Positions 19,372-29,577 of a stretch of DNA of 64,000 nucleotides are shown piece after piece. The position numbers were made by a program, and so were the translations under genes. Source of the stretch: Sodalis glossinidius str. 'morsitans'. Lineage in GTDB: Bacteria > Pseudomonadota > Gammaproteobacteria > Enterobacterales > Enterobacteriaceae. The number at the start of each line of letters is the position of its first letter. Position 1 is the stretch's first letter. Location: contig NC_007712.1 in NCBI RefSeq assembly GCF_000010085.1, forward strand, positions 3,968,001 to 4,032,000. Direction: 5' to 3'. Under the pieces are notes generated by a model, which saw nothing but the letters and a program-made list of their open reading frames with translations, was not told the DNA's origin and ran no database searches.

Positions 19372-19593
19372 ATGCAATTGCAGCACCATTATAAAATTAC
19401 CGGCTATGCCAAAGAGATCCCCCCTGCCTTTCGGCAGAGAATGCTGTCGCTCGGCATGTTGCCCGGTAGCTCGTTTCAGGTAGTGCGTGTCGCGCCGCTG
19501 GGCGATCCCGTGCAGATAGAGGTGCGACGGGTGCTGCTGGTGCTGCGAAAAAAAGATTTGTCACTGCTCTTGTTGAGCCGTACCGGCCATTGA
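19372..19593 (+). CDS. feoA: Ferrous iron transport accessory protein FeoA
   Basis: Small SH3-like cytosolic protein that assists FeoB. The frame is intact: YKITGYAKEIPPAFRQRML, then SLGMLPGSSFQVVRVAPLGD and VLLVLRKKDLSLL. 73 aa (E. coli 75), preceded by an AGAAGG ribosome site. The partner feoB, 66 bases downstream, is a pseudogene, so the protein has no obvious remaining role in iron uptake here. Confidence 0.93.
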   Translation: MQLQHHYKITGYAKEIPPAFRQRMLSLGMLPGSSFQVVRVAPLGDPVQIEVRRVLLVLRKKDLSLLLLSRTGH

Positions 19594-19659
19594 TCCGCCC
19601 GCTCGCGCCGCTCGCTCGGGACAATCCGTTGTATTTGTTTCTGCTTATAGGTTTCATTA

Positions 19660-21739
19660 ATGATCACTACACGCACTGTGGCTTTGATCGGTAATCCCAA
19701 CGCCGGCAAAACGACCCTCTTTAACCAGTTGACCGGCGCTCGCCAGCGGGTCGGTAACTGGGCCGGCGTTATGGTGGAACGCAAAGAAGGCTTTTTCACC
19801 ACCCCCCGCGCAGCGCATAACGCTCGTTGATCTGCCGGGCGCCTATTCCCTGACGACGCTGTCGCAGCAAAGCTTGCTTGACGAGCAAATCGCCTGTCGC
19901 TACATCCTCGAACGGCAGGCCGATGTGCTTATCAACGTGGTCGACGCCGCCAATCTGGAGCGAAATCTCTACCTGACGCTGCAATTGTTGGAGCTAGGTA
20001 TTCCCTGCATCGTGGCGCTGAATATGCTGGATATCGCCCGCAGCCAGGGCATTACCATCGATATTCCGGCGCTGGAGCGGCGGCTGGGTTGCCGGTAATT
20101 CCCCTGGTTTCCACCCGCGCCGAAGGCATTGAAGCGTTGAAGGCGGAGTTTGACAGTCCGCTACCGGCAGCACCGTCCCTTACAATTGACTATCCGCCCG
20201 CCGTCCGTCAAGCGGTAGAACAGCTGCAGCCGTTTACCCCCGGCTACTACACGCCGCGACAGCGACGTTGGCTGGTACTGCACATGCTGGAAAGGGATAT
20301 TCACAGCCGGGATCTGTTGACCTCGCCCCAGCGGCTGGAAAGTCTGCGCGCAGTCATGCAGCAGGATGCGGCGTTGATGATCGCCGACGCCCGCTATACC
20401 ACCATCATCGCCCTCTGTCAGGCCGTGAGTAACGGCCATTTGACGCCGGCAAATCGCCTGACCGCGCGACTTAACGCCCTGCTGCTCAACCGCTGACTTG
20501 GCGTGCCATTGTTTTTTATGGTGATGTATCTGATGTTCATCCTCGCCATCAACCTTGGCGGCGCCCTGCAGCCGATGTTCGAGGGCGGGTCCGCCGCGTT
20601 CGTCATCGACCGCTTGATGCAATCCCTTGGTCTGCCGGGCAAGTCGTTTGTTCCGCTGATTGTCGGTTTCGGCTGCAATGTACCAACGCGTCGCGCGAGC
20701 GGCTGATGACCATCATGATGGCGCCCTTCATGTCCTGCGGCGCACGGCTAGCGATTTTCGCCGCGACCTTCTTCGGCCGACATGGCGCTACACTGGTGTT
20801 CTCGCTGTACGTGCTGGGCATTGTGGTCGCGGTCCTGACCGGCCTGATGCTGAAATACACGCTGATGCGGGGCGAAGCGACTCCCTTCATCATGGAACTG
20901 CCGGTGTATCACGTGCCGCATATCAAAAGCCTGCTGTTGCAAACCTGGCAGCGGCTGAAGGGCTTCGTATTGCGGGCCGGTAAAGTCATTGTCCTCGCCA
21001 GCATGGTGATTGGCACCTTGAACAGCTTCACCCTGCACGGCGAAGCGGCGGACAGCGTTAACCATTCAGCGCTGGCAGCGGTGAGCAAGACCCCCCTGCT
21101 GAAACCGATGGGCGTTCATGAGGATAACTGGCAGGCTACGGTCGGTCTTATCAGCGGTGCAATGGCAAAAGAGGTGGTGGTGGGGATGCTGAATACGTTA
21201 TATACCGCCGAACAGATCACCCGTACCCCGTTCGACCGGAGGCGTTCGATTTGCTGGATGAATTATCCGGCGCGATGACGGAAACCTGGAAAGGTCTACA
21301 GGATTTCTTCAGTTTCAGCGTCCTCGCCAACCCTATCGAAGCCAGCAAAGGCGACGGCGAGATGAGCGGTGACGCTATGGGAATGATGAGCAGTAAGTTC
21401 GGCAGCGCCATTGCCGCCTATAGCTATCTGATCTTTGTCCTGTTGTATGTGCCCTGTATTTCGGTCCTGGGCGCCATCACCCGCGAAAGCAGTCGTGGCT
21501 GGATGCTGCTGTCCGCCCTGTGGGGCGTCAATGTGCCTATTCGCGGCAACGCTGTTTTATCAGACGGCCACCTTCATGCACCATCCGCTGTACAGCGCGA
21601 TTGCGATAGCCACCGTTATCGTCGTCAACGGCTGCTGATCGCTTGTCTTTACCGTTGTCGGGATCGTTTCCAGCCGGAGCTAAGCGCGTCGGAATCGACA
21701 CCCTGTTGCCAACCCGCCGGCGGCGAAAGCTGTCACTAA
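19660..21739 (+). pseudogene. feoB: feoB ferrous iron permease pseudogene
   Basis: E. coli FeoB is a 773-aa GTPase-permease of the inner membrane. Here the start (ALIGNPNAGKTTLFNQLTG, intact G1 loop) is in frame from the ATG at 19660 but is lost near 19800. The G-domain resumes at 19874-20098 (DEQIACRYILERQADVLINV), shifts again at 20090, and the membrane domain is split at 20500-20700, where a segment between GGALQPMFEGGSAAF and VIDRLMQSLGLPGKSF has been deleted. The rest is 20706-21278, 21251-21540 and a last frame switch back to the cysteine-rich tail CCQPAGGESCH. At least five lesions; ferrous uptake by Feo is lost. Confidence 0.93.
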
Positions 21740-21748
21740 GGAGACGCG

Positions 21749-21880
21749 GTGTCCGGTCTAATTGATGGGCCAAGGGGATGCCCGCACCCTGTGCCTGCCG
21801 TTCATGCGATCGCAGCCGCCGCCAGCTACCCTCTCGCCGGTGATGCTAGTAGCGTTGCACCAACGTCGGGTGTCACGTTA
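21749..21880 (+). pseudogene. feoC: Possible feoC remnant
   Basis: Right after feoB, a GTG with an AAGGAG ribosome site reads SGLIDGPRG, echoing the ASLIQVRDL start of FeoC. In another frame ATLSPVMLVALHQRRV resembles the winged-helix part of FeoC (TLNTPQPMINAMLQQL). No continuous frame survives and the C-terminal cysteines are missing. Position is the main support. Confidence 0.35.
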
Positions 21881-21890
21881 AAAAGGTGCC

Positions 21891-23576
21891 ATGATGGAAG
21901 CCATAACCCGCTTGCTGAGAAAGATTTACCCAGCCACCTTAAGCCAGGGGCAACTGGATACCATCAAGGGCCAAATCAGCTTCACCAAATCCACGCCGCA
22001 TCAGGCGCGCAAAGCGCATTGGGATGAGGATGATGTCGTGCTTATTACCTATGCCGACCAGTTCATGGAGGCTGAAAAACCCACGCTTGATACCTTTACC
22101 ACCTTTTTCAACCATCGCCTGCGCAACACCTTTTCCCTGGTGCATCTGCTACCGTTCTATCCCTACTCTTCCGACTATGGCTTTTCCGTCATCGATTATC
22201 AGCAGGTCAATCCTATCGTCGGCAGTTGGCAGCAGATAGGCGAACTCAATCTCACCACCCGGCTGATGTTCGATTTCATCTGCAACCATATGTCTGCCGA
22301 AAGCCGGTGGGTGAAAGGCTATCTGGCGGGCCAACAGGCTTATGACGATTTTTTTATTGCGCTTCCCCCCGCGACTGCCAGCGTGACGCGCCCGCGCACA
22401 TCACCGCTGCTGACGCCTTTTACCGCACAGGACGGCAGCACCCGTTATTTATGGACCACCCTCAGCGCCGATCAGGTGGATCTCAATTTCAACAACCCCC
22501 AGGTTTTGATCGCCGTTATCGGCGTATTGCTACATTACCTGATACAGGAGGCGGACTATATCCGTCTGGACGCGGTGGGCTACTTGTGGAAAGAGGTGGG
22601 CACCCGTTGTCTCCATCTACCCCATACCCATCTGCTGGTAAAGTTGTTTCGCGCCATCTGCGATGAGGTGGCGCCGGGAACGGTGATTATTACCGAAACC
22701 AACGTGCCCCATAAGGACAATATCAGCTATTTCGGCAATGGCCGAGATAAAGCGCAGATGGTCTATCAGTTCCCGCTTCCGCCGCTGGTGTTACACGCCC
22801 TGCACAACAGCAGCCGCCGCGCCCTGCGTCATTGGGCTGCAGGGCTTGAGATCGGTAGCGGTGCTACTACATTATTCTTCAATTTTCTCGCCTCCCATGA
22901 TGGGATCGAGATGAACCCGCTGCTCGGCATTCTGCCGGAGGCGGAGATCATCCGGCTGGTGAGCGATCTGGAGTCGGAAAGCGCCCTGGTTTCGTATAAA
23001 CAAAACACTGACGGTACCACCAGCCCTTATGAAATCAATGTCACCTATCTGGATGCGTTCAATCGGCGCGAGGATAGTGACGAGACGCGGCTTGGCCGCT
23101 TTATTCTCGCCCATGCCATCCTGCTGGAGTTTCCCGGCGTGCCGGCGATCTATGTGCAAAGTATCCTTGGGTCGCGTAATGACTATGAAGAGGTCAAGGC
23201 CGCCGGCCATAACCGCGCGGTTAATCGAGAGAAGTACCCGCTGAAAACCATTGAAGCGATGCTGGATGATGAAACCAGCCTGCGCTCGCGGGTTTTCCAG
23301 GCGTTGAGCGCGCTTATTCGCCTGCGCCGCCGACAACAGGCGTTTCATCCTGATGCAGCCATGGAAGTCCTGGAGTGGGATAATACCCTGCTCGCTTTTT
23401 ACCGCGCCGCCGGCCAGCGGCTGCTGTGTCTCTTTAATTTGGCGAATAAAACGGTAAGTTGCACCTTACCTGACGGCGATTATCGCCTGCTGACCGCCGA
23501 GGGTACGGTCAGCGGCGGCCCACTAACCCTCGCACCCTATTCTTTCTATTGGCTGGAAACGCTTAGCGATCGTTAG
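21891..23576 (+). CDS. GH13_18 disaccharide phosphorylase (sucrose/glucosylglycerate type)
   Basis: An intact 561-aa alpha-amylase-superfamily protein of the sucrose phosphorylase type. It shows HLLPFYPYSSDYGFSVIDY near residue 85, MFDFICNHMS, the nucleophile in YIRLDAVGYLWKEVG (near 230), the acid/base in IITETNVPHKDNISYFGNG, and the ASHDGIEMNP third acidic residue. These proteins phosphorolyse a glucoside to glucose 1-phosphate. The length is closer to the roughly 559-aa glucosylglycerate phosphorylase type (E. coli YcjM) than to the roughly 490-aa sucrose phosphorylases; the substrate cannot be fixed from sequence alone. It has no counterpart between feo and bioH in E. coli. It stands alone here, without a kinase or transporter. 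Start ATG at 21891 or 21894. Confidence 0.85.
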   Translation: MMEAITRLLRKIYPATLSQGQLDTIKGQISFTKSTPHQARKAHWDEDDVVLITYADQFMEAEKPTLDTFTTFFNHRLRNTFSLVHLLPFYPYSSDYGFSVIDYQQVNPIVGSWQQIGELNLTTRLMFDFICNHMSAESRWVKGYLAGQQAYDDFFIALPPATASVTRPRTSPLLTPFTAQDGSTRYLWTTLSADQVDLNFNNPQVLIAVIGVLLHYLIQEADYIRLDAVGYLWKEVGTRCLHLPHTHLLVKLFRAICDEVAPGTVIITETNVPHKDNISYFGNGRDKAQMVYQFPLPPLVLHALHNSSRRALRHWAAGLEIGSGATTLFFNFLASHDGIEMNPLLGILPEAEIIRLVSDLESESALVSYKQNTDGTTSPYEINVTYLDAFNRREDSDETRLGRFILAHAILLEFPGVPAIYVQSILGSRNDYEEVKAAGHNRAVNREKYPLKTIEAMLDDETSLRSRVFQALSALIRLRRRQQAFHPDAAMEVLEWDNTLLAFYRAAGQRLLCLFNLANKTVSCTLPDGDYRLLTAEGTVSGGPLTLAPYSFYWLETLSDR

Positions 23577-23646
23577 CGACCGAGTGAATCTGCTCGCTCT
23601 GCGCCCTAAACCGTCTCATAGCTAAACCCTTGCCGGCCGCCAACGC

Positions 23647-24420
23647 TCAGGATTCGAGCTGACTGAAATCGCACAGCGCCTGGCAAAACGGCACCGGGTG
23701 GGAAATGAACGGCGCATGCGCCGCGCCGGCAAAGACAATGCTGTGGCTGGCGGTGCTCAATTCATCCACCAGCGGGACCACTTTACGCGGCACCAGACCA
23801 TCCAGATAGCCGTATAGGCGCAGCAGCGGCACGTCAAGTTGGTCCAGCGCCTTGCGCACGTCGCTGGTGCGCAGTAGCGCCAGCCCGCCGGTCAGAACCT
23901 CGATCGCGGGCGCCGGGTGCGCCAGTACCACGCTCTTCAACCAGCGCGTATCCTGACGCGCGGACGCCGTTCCCAGCGTTTGCAGACCGAGAAAACGGCT
24001 GACGGTGCGGGTGAAATCCTGGCGCAGCTCGCGCGCAAACCCTTCCAGCACCTCAGGTCGTATCCCCGGCCAGTCACCGTCGGCGCAAAAACGCGGGGAA
24101 GAGGCAACGGTTACCAAACCCGCGACCGCATGTGGGCACCGGCGCGCTACCGTCGTCGCCACCAGTCCGCCAAGTGACCAGCCCAGCCATAACGCGCCGT
24201 GGGGAGCTCGCGACGCCACTTCCTCCGCCATCTCCTCAAGGGTCAGCGCGCCATAACCGCGGCTACGGCCATAACCCGGCAGATCCACCAGGTGCAGGCG
24301 AAAGTGCGTCGCCAGCCGCGGAACAATGTAAGACCAGACCTCGGCATTCAATCCCCATCCGTGCAGCAGCACAAGATCGCGATCGCCGGTACCGGTTGTT
24401 TGCCAAAACAGTGACACCAT
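23647..24420 (-). CDS. bioH: Pimeloyl-ACP methyl ester esterase BioH
   Basis: Alpha/beta hydrolase that removes the methyl group from pimeloyl-ACP methyl ester, completing pimelate synthesis for biotin. The catalytic triad is visible: Ser82 in GWSLGG, Asp in YLDGLVPRKV near 207 and His in AAHAPFISHP near 235. The oxyanion region is LLHGWGLNAEVW. 257 aa (E. coli 256). Divergent from gntX, as in E. coli. Intact, so biotin synthesis may be kept at this step. Confidence 0.95.
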   Translation of the reverse strand: MVSLFWQTTGTGDRDLVLLHGWGLNAEVWSYIVPRLATHFRLHLVDLPGYGRSRGYGALTLEEMAEEVASRAPHGALWLGWSLGGLVATTVARRCPHAVAGLVTVASSPRFCADGDWPGIRPEVLEGFARELRQDFTRTVSRFLGLQTLGTASARQDTRWLKSVVLAHPAPAIEVLTGGLALLRTSDVRKALDQLDVPLLRLYGYLDGLVPRKVVPLVDELSTASHSIVFAGAAHAPFISHPVPFCQALCDFSQLES

Positions 24421-24461
24421 TTGCTATTGTCCAAAAGTCGGAAACAAGGAAGTATGACACC

Positions 24462-25145
24462 ATGCTAACAATCGGCGCCCTCTGTTGGCTATGCCGACAG
24501 CCACTTTGGTTTAGCCATCACGGCATTTGCCGCGGCTGCGTCAGCGTTCTGCTGGCGGAACGGGAAACCGCCTGCCCACGCTACGGGTTGCCGGCGCGCA
24601 GCGAATGGCAGCCGTGCGGACGCTGCCAGCTGTGGGCCCCGCCCTGGCACAGCCTGCTTGCGGTGGGGGGATTACCGCCCGCCGCTCAGCCGCCTGGTGA
24701 AAAAACTTAAATATCACGGCGACACCGGCTTTGACCGCGTGCTTGCCCGTCTGCTATGGCTGCGCTGGAGCGAGCGCGCCGCCGCGGGTGAGGAGAAGCC
24801 GGATTTGTTGCTTAATGTGCCTTTGCAGCTTACCGTCACTGACGGAGAGGCTATAATCAAACCGAACTGCTCACCCGCGCCCTGGCACATGTTTGCGGGT
24901 GCCCTGGCAGGCTCAAGGGTTATTTCACGCACGCGGCGGGCCACCTCAGCAGCGATTAGGCGCCCGCCAACGCCGGCATAACCTTTGCGGCGCCTTTCTG
25001 TGCCTCGCCGATGTAGCCGGCAAACGGGTGGCGCTGGTGGATGATGTGAGTTACCACGGGCAGCACAGCCGGTGAAATCAGCCGTCTATTGTTGCGTCAT
25101 CATGCCCGTGAAGTGCGGCTATGGAGCATTTGCCGCACCTTGTAG
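24462..25145 (+). pseudogene. gntX: gntX (ComF-like) pseudogene
   Basis: GntX is a ComF/phosphoribosyltransferase-like protein, 227 aa in E. coli, linked to DNA use as a carbon source. Here the zinc-finger start (LCWLCRQPLWFSHHGICRGC) is in frame from the ATG at 24462. The frame changes near 24660-24700 (DYRPPLSRLVKKLKYHGD), is lost again near 24850-24950, and the PRPP-loop region (VALVDDVSYHG) and the final WSICRTL end at 25145 lie in yet another frame. Its decay parallels that of the hof cluster, to which it is functionally tied. Confidence 0.88.
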
Positions 25146-25163
25146 TCTGTAGGGGAAAGGGCG

Positions 25164-25192
25164 TATAATATCCGACTATTTTAGTCAACTAT
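25164..25192 (+). promoter_or_regulatory. nfuA promoter with IscR type 1 site
   Basis: A TATAAT -10 box is at 25164-25169, with a weak TTGTAG about 18 bases upstream. Overlapping it at 25168-25192 is a 25-base sequence, ATATCCGACTA then TTTTAGTCAACTAT, that fits the IscR type 1 ([2Fe-2S]-IscR) consensus at all but one position and contains the dyad GACTA/TAGTC. E. coli nfuA (yhgI) is known to belong to the IscR regulon. Confidence 0.8.
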
Positions 25193-25204
25193 TGAGTGAA
25201 TATT

Positions 25205-25780
25205 ATGATCCGTATTACTGATGCTGCCCAGGAACATTTTGCCAAATTACTGTCCAATCAGGAACCGGGCACCCAGATCCGCGTGTTCGTTATCAATCCT
25301 GGCACGCCCAATGCGGAATGCGGCGTCTCGTACTGCCCGCCGGATGCGGTGGAAGCCACAGATACCGAACTGAAATTCGATAAGATCTCTGCCTATGTGG
25401 ATGAACTTTCTGCCCCTTATCTGCAGGATGCGGAAATTGACTTCGTTACGGATAAGCTTGGCTCTCAGCTGACCCTCAAAGCGCCCAATGCCAAGATGCG
25501 CAAAGTGAGCGACGAAGCGCCGCTTATCGAGCGCGTGGAATATCTGCTGCAGTCGCAGATTAATCCGCAGTTGGCCGGCCACGGCGGCCAGGTGACGCTG
25601 ATGGAAATCACCGACGATATGCTCGCCATCCTGCAGTTTGGCGGCGGCTGTAATGGCTGCTCAATGGTGGACTACACCCTTAAAGAAGGGATTGAGAAAG
25701 AGCTGCTGGAAAAATTCCCTGAACTGAAGGGCGTGCGCGATCTCACCGAGCATCAGCGCGGAGAGCATTCCTACTATTAA
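25205..25780 (+). CDS. nfuA: Fe-S biogenesis protein NfuA
   Basis: Carrier that accepts Fe-S clusters and passes them to target enzymes such as aconitase and lipoyl synthase. The N-terminal degenerate A-type domain (RVFVINPGTPNAECGVSYCP) is followed by the C-terminal Nfu domain with the cluster ligands in GGGCNGCSMVD (Cys149 and Cys152). Exactly 191 aa from the ATG at 25205 (MIRITDAAQEHF), as in E. coli; a GTG/ATT extension upstream is not needed. Intact, and likely repressed by IscR when clusters are plentiful. Confidence 0.96.
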   Translation: MIRITDAAQEHFAKLLSNQEPGTQIRVFVINPGTPNAECGVSYCPPDAVEATDTELKFDKISAYVDELSAPYLQDAEIDFVTDKLGSQLTLKAPNAKMRKVSDEAPLIERVEYLLQSQINPQLAGHGGQVTLMEITDDMLAILQFGGGCNGCSMVDYTLKEGIEKELLEKFPELKGVRDLTEHQRGEHSYY

Positions 25781-25914
25781 TGCCTGACGGCCCTCAAGCA
25801 GGTGGGGGTCGTCCAGCCGCCACGCTCCTGGATCGGTGTGCCCGGGCAAAAGGCTTGCGCTGTGCTGCTGACTGCGGGCCCCTGCACCCGGTGACGACTA
25901 TCTTATTAACGCCA

Positions 25915-27371
25915 TTACCCCGGACGATCGTCGTTACCGTCCTGCGCTCTTCTAACCGAACGGCCCAGAACGGGCGCAGGCGCCAAAGCAAGGCGTCGCC
26001 CGTCTCCCAACACCGTCAGCAGCCGGATTATGTCAGGGTCGCTAAACATCGTTTCCAGATCCCGCGTCAGTTTACGCCGCCAGTTAGGATAGGCATCGGT
26101 GGTACCGGGCACATTGACCGGCGTCGCCATTTCCAGCCAGTCTTCGGGCTGTAATCCCAGCAGCGCGCTGCGGCTTTGCGCCATAAACGGTGTATGGCAG
26201 CGTTCAACGTGGATGACATAGCGACCTCCTCCGCCCGCGCAGGAGTATTGGCCGACAAGCAGTCCGCACGCCGCAGCACATCCAATAGTGCCTGCCGTTC
26301 CTGATGACGCTCTGCCAGTAGCCGTTGCCAGGTTTGCTCGTCGTCATACAGGCCCAGCCGATGGGCCAGGTCGATGTCCGCCCCCTGCCAAAAGCCGCTT
26401 AACGTCGCGAGATCATGGGTGGTCAACGTCGCCATCGCCTGACGGGATAGTCCGCCGGCCAGGCACGCCATCCCGGACTGCCACCTGTTGCAGGTACAAC
26501 GCATCGAAGGTGGCCTGCTGATACAGACTGCCGCCGCCAGAGAGCGACGTTCAGGACAGCTTTCCGGCCGCCGCTTGAATTGCGTCCAGGCGTAACGCAG
26601 CGCCGTCAGCTTGAGCTGCATCACCTGCGCATAGTTAACGTAGTCATCCGATCGCAACGCCTACAGGCGATGCCCGGTTTCTGGCTGCCGCCACCATTGC
26701 TGCGCGGGTTCACTTTGTAAAAAGTCGTCCACTCCGCCAACATCGATATAGATAATGTTCAGCCAGCGGCGCGAGGAGGGACTGTAGGGACTAGCCCAGT
26801 CAGGCAGTGCCGGATACAGCGCATGCAGCGGATTGATGCCGACGAATGCTCCGCCGAGCTTAGCGACGCCTGCGATCATTTGCGCCAGAGCGCCAATGCC
26901 CCAATTGCGCGCCGAACGCAGCGTGTAGAGCTGGACAGTACTGCCCCAAAGCCGCTGGCCCGCACGGAGCGCCAGCGGTTCATAACAGCGCTCGGGGGCG
27001 ACAATCACCTTACACGCCCAGCTATGATCTGCGGTACATAGCGTCAACCGGTGGTAACCATCGGACATCCCCGCCGACAGCGTCAGATGATGCGCACCAC
27101 GCTTCGCCGCGACTCCGGATGCATCGTCGCCGGCCACAGGCTCCGCCCGGGTCTACCCGTGATGCTGCCTGCCCGATTCCTCGATAAGCGTCCAAGTCCC
27201 GGATACCCCGTCCGGCAGCGGTTGAAGGGGGAGGCATTCATTGACCGCCGTACTGACCGCCTGCCACCATTGTAACGGGGTCATTTCCCGCGCGCCGGCA
27301 AGACCGTAACGTTGCCATTGGCGGTCAAGCGCGACCTGGAAGGCAGCTTTATCGAGTTTGGGTTTTGGCAT
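25915..27371 (-). pseudogene. malQ: malQ amylomaltase pseudogene
   Basis: 4-alpha-glucanotransferase, 694 aa in E. coli. The N-terminal start MPKPKLDKAAFQ is at 27371 and a conserved block at 26661-27137 (LWGSTVQLYTLRSARNWGIG, then SSRRWLNIIYIDV) is in a second frame. The piece at 26067-26657 joins the region after YAQVMQLKLTALRYAW directly to LTTHDLATLSGFW, so roughly 300 codons containing the catalytic barrel core are gone. A further frame change gives the C-terminus (LLGLQPEDWLEMATPVNVPG). malP and malT are not in their usual neighbouring places. Not functional. Confidence 0.92.
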
Positions 27372-27653
27372 ATGAACGTCTCTCTCCTGTCGACATAACG
27401 TGGAAAGCGCCGAAACCGGCGCCCCACCCCATGAGCCCGCCATCGTCACGGCGATGCCGGTGGCGCATCACAAGCAATAGCCGAGCAGGTCGCCAACAAA
27501 ACACGGCTGCCCCGGCAGCACCCTCGGGGGCAGTCCCTATTGTCTTGCGAAGGATAGCGGAAGAGTCTGGCTAACGTCGTGATGATCAAAGAATAGACAA
27601 CGCCGTTGAAAAAGAGTGCGCCGGCGAGGATTTTTATGCTGTCGCTTTTGCGC

Positions 27654-28412
27654 TCAGCACAGCTCCAGTTTGACATCGGAATGTTCGATAAGCGTCATCA
27701 CGCCCGGGGGTGGCAGTTGGTCGGTAAACAGATAGTCCACCAGATCCATTTTGCCGAGGTTCACCATGGCGCTGCGGCCGAATTTGGAATGGTCTGTCAC
27801 CAGCATCACACAGCGGGAATTGTCGATAATCGCCCGTTTGGTGCGTACTTCGTGATAATCGAACTCCAGCAGTGAGCCGTCCAAATCGATACTGCTGATG
27901 CCGAGAATGCCGTAATCAAGCCGGAATTGAGAAATAAAATCGAGAGTGGCCTCGCCGATAATACCGCCGTCGCGCGTCCGCACTTCCCCCCCGGCCAGGA
28001 TCAGGCGGAAATCCTCCTTGGCGGTAAGCAGCGTCGCCACGTTGAGATTATTGGTCACTACCCGCAGGTTTTTATGACCCAACAGCGCATGCGCCACCGC
28101 CTCCGGCGTAGTGCCGATATCGATAAATAGCGTTGCCCCGTCGGGGATCTGGCTCGCGACACGCGCCGCAATGCGCGCCTTTTCCGCCGACCACATCACT
28201 TTGCGGTCATGATAGGCGGCGTTAACCGAACTCGACGGCAGCGCCGCACCGCCGTGATGACGCTGGATCTTGTTCTGCTCGGCCAAATCGTTGAGATCGC
28301 GCCGTATCGTCTGCGGACTGACGGCAAAGTGATCTACCAGTTCCTCGGTGCTGACGTAGCCCTGCTGGCGAACCAGATCGATGATGGCATCATGCCGCTG
28401 CGTTTGCTTCAC
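27654..28412 (-). CDS. glpR: Glycerol-3-phosphate regulon repressor GlpR
   Basis: DeoR-family repressor of glycerol genes, released by glycerol 3-phosphate. An N-terminal winged helix (IIDLVRQQGYVSTEELVDHF, then SPQTIRRDLNDLAEQNKI) is followed by the sugar-phosphate sensor domain (DIGTTPEAVAHALLGHKN, EVRTKRAIIDNSR). 252 aa, the E. coli length. Last gene of glpEGR; start ATG at 28412, 24 bases after the glpG stop. Intact. The 282 bases between it and malQ show nothing recognisable. Confidence 0.95.
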   Translation of the reverse strand: MKQTQRHDAIIDLVRQQGYVSTEELVDHFAVSPQTIRRDLNDLAEQNKIQRHHGGAALPSSSVNAAYHDRKVMWSAEKARIAARVASQIPDGATLFIDIGTTPEAVAHALLGHKNLRVVTNNLNVATLLTAKEDFRLILAGGEVRTRDGGIIGEATLDFISQFRLDYGILGISSIDLDGSLLEFDYHEVRTKRAIIDNSRCVMLVTDHSKFGRSAMVNLGKMDLVDYLFTDQLPPPGVMTLIEHSDVKLELC

Positions 28413-28436
28413 GTTGATTCCTCTGCTGCCGGCCGA

Positions 28437-29285
28437 TCAGCGCTGATAGCCGTGACTCTGACCCCGCCGCGTTTGCCAGAATGCCATTAGCAGGCCCGTG
28501 ACCAGACCCGCCACGTGCGCGGCATTGGCAATGGCGATACCCAAAATATTGAAATAGCCGGCGATAAGCCACAACAGGGCGAAAACGATGACCCCGAGCG
28601 GCATAAACAGCGGCCCGCCCGGATTTTTCTCGCCGTGCCACCAGACATAGCCCATTAGCGCATACACCACGCCGGACAGACCGCCGAAAAAAATCCCGCT
28701 GAAGTGCGACTGCACCATGCCGCTGACCACCGCAGAGAGCACGAACAAAATAGCCAATGACGCCCTGCCGCGATAGCGCTCCGTCAGGCCGGCCAGATAC
28801 CACCACCACACCACATTGAACAGCAGATGCAATAGTGAGAAATGCAAAAAGGCATGGCTGACCCAGCGCCAAATCTGACCGTATTGGGCCGGACCGGCGG
28901 GATACAACAGCGCGGCCATTACCCGATCGTCACCGATTAGCGCCATGAGGAAAAACACCAGCACGCACAGCGCCGTCACGCCTAGCGTTAAAGGGCCCGC
29001 CTGCTGGCGTAGCGCCGGCAGCCAGCCACGCAGACCGGCGCCGGTCTCGCCGCGGTAATGTAATGAGCCGGTGCGCCAGCTGGCGGCTTGATAACGGGGA
29101 TGCTGCGGGTCAAGCAGAAACGCTTCCAGCGCTGATTCAACCTGTGCCAGTTTCTCGTCCTGCGCCAGCCACAACTCGGCATAACGCCCCTGCGGGCGCA
29201 GCTCCATGTCCACCCCCTGCGTTTTCATATAATCAATGAAGGCCAGGGCCAGGCGCGCATTAGACAAGGCGGTAACTCGAATCAT
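28437..29285 (-). CDS. glpG: Rhomboid intramembrane serine protease GlpG
   Basis: Inner-membrane rhomboid protease that cleaves transmembrane helices. The N-terminal cytosolic domain (residues 1-85) is followed by six membrane helices; the WR motif region ([19 protein letters not shown]), the catalytic Ser in [13 protein letters not shown] and the His in [10 protein letters not shown] form the dyad. 282 aa (E. coli 276). It lies between glpE and glpR, but the glpE-glpG gap is about 290 bases, far longer than in E. coli, and holds no gene that I recognise. Confidence 0.94.
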
Positions 29286-29577
29286 GGTTCTCTTACGCTT
29301 CCATAATGAGGTAATGGGGGAACAAAATACAGGATCCGCAGACTGGACGTGCGGTCCGACAACGATTCACCCCTGGCGCCGACGCCGCCAGGCAATCCCC
29401 TGAGGATAAAGGAAAAAGGCCATCAGGCGAAACCCTGCTACGGCAGATTGCGCCGCGCCGATACCCGCCGATTTTGCGATCTATATCTCATCGCAAGGCC
29501 GGGCGAGCGGGCAAACAGGTCTCTTTCCCATAGGGGTGGTTAACGGTACGCAGCGCCCGGTATTTCGCGGACCGACG

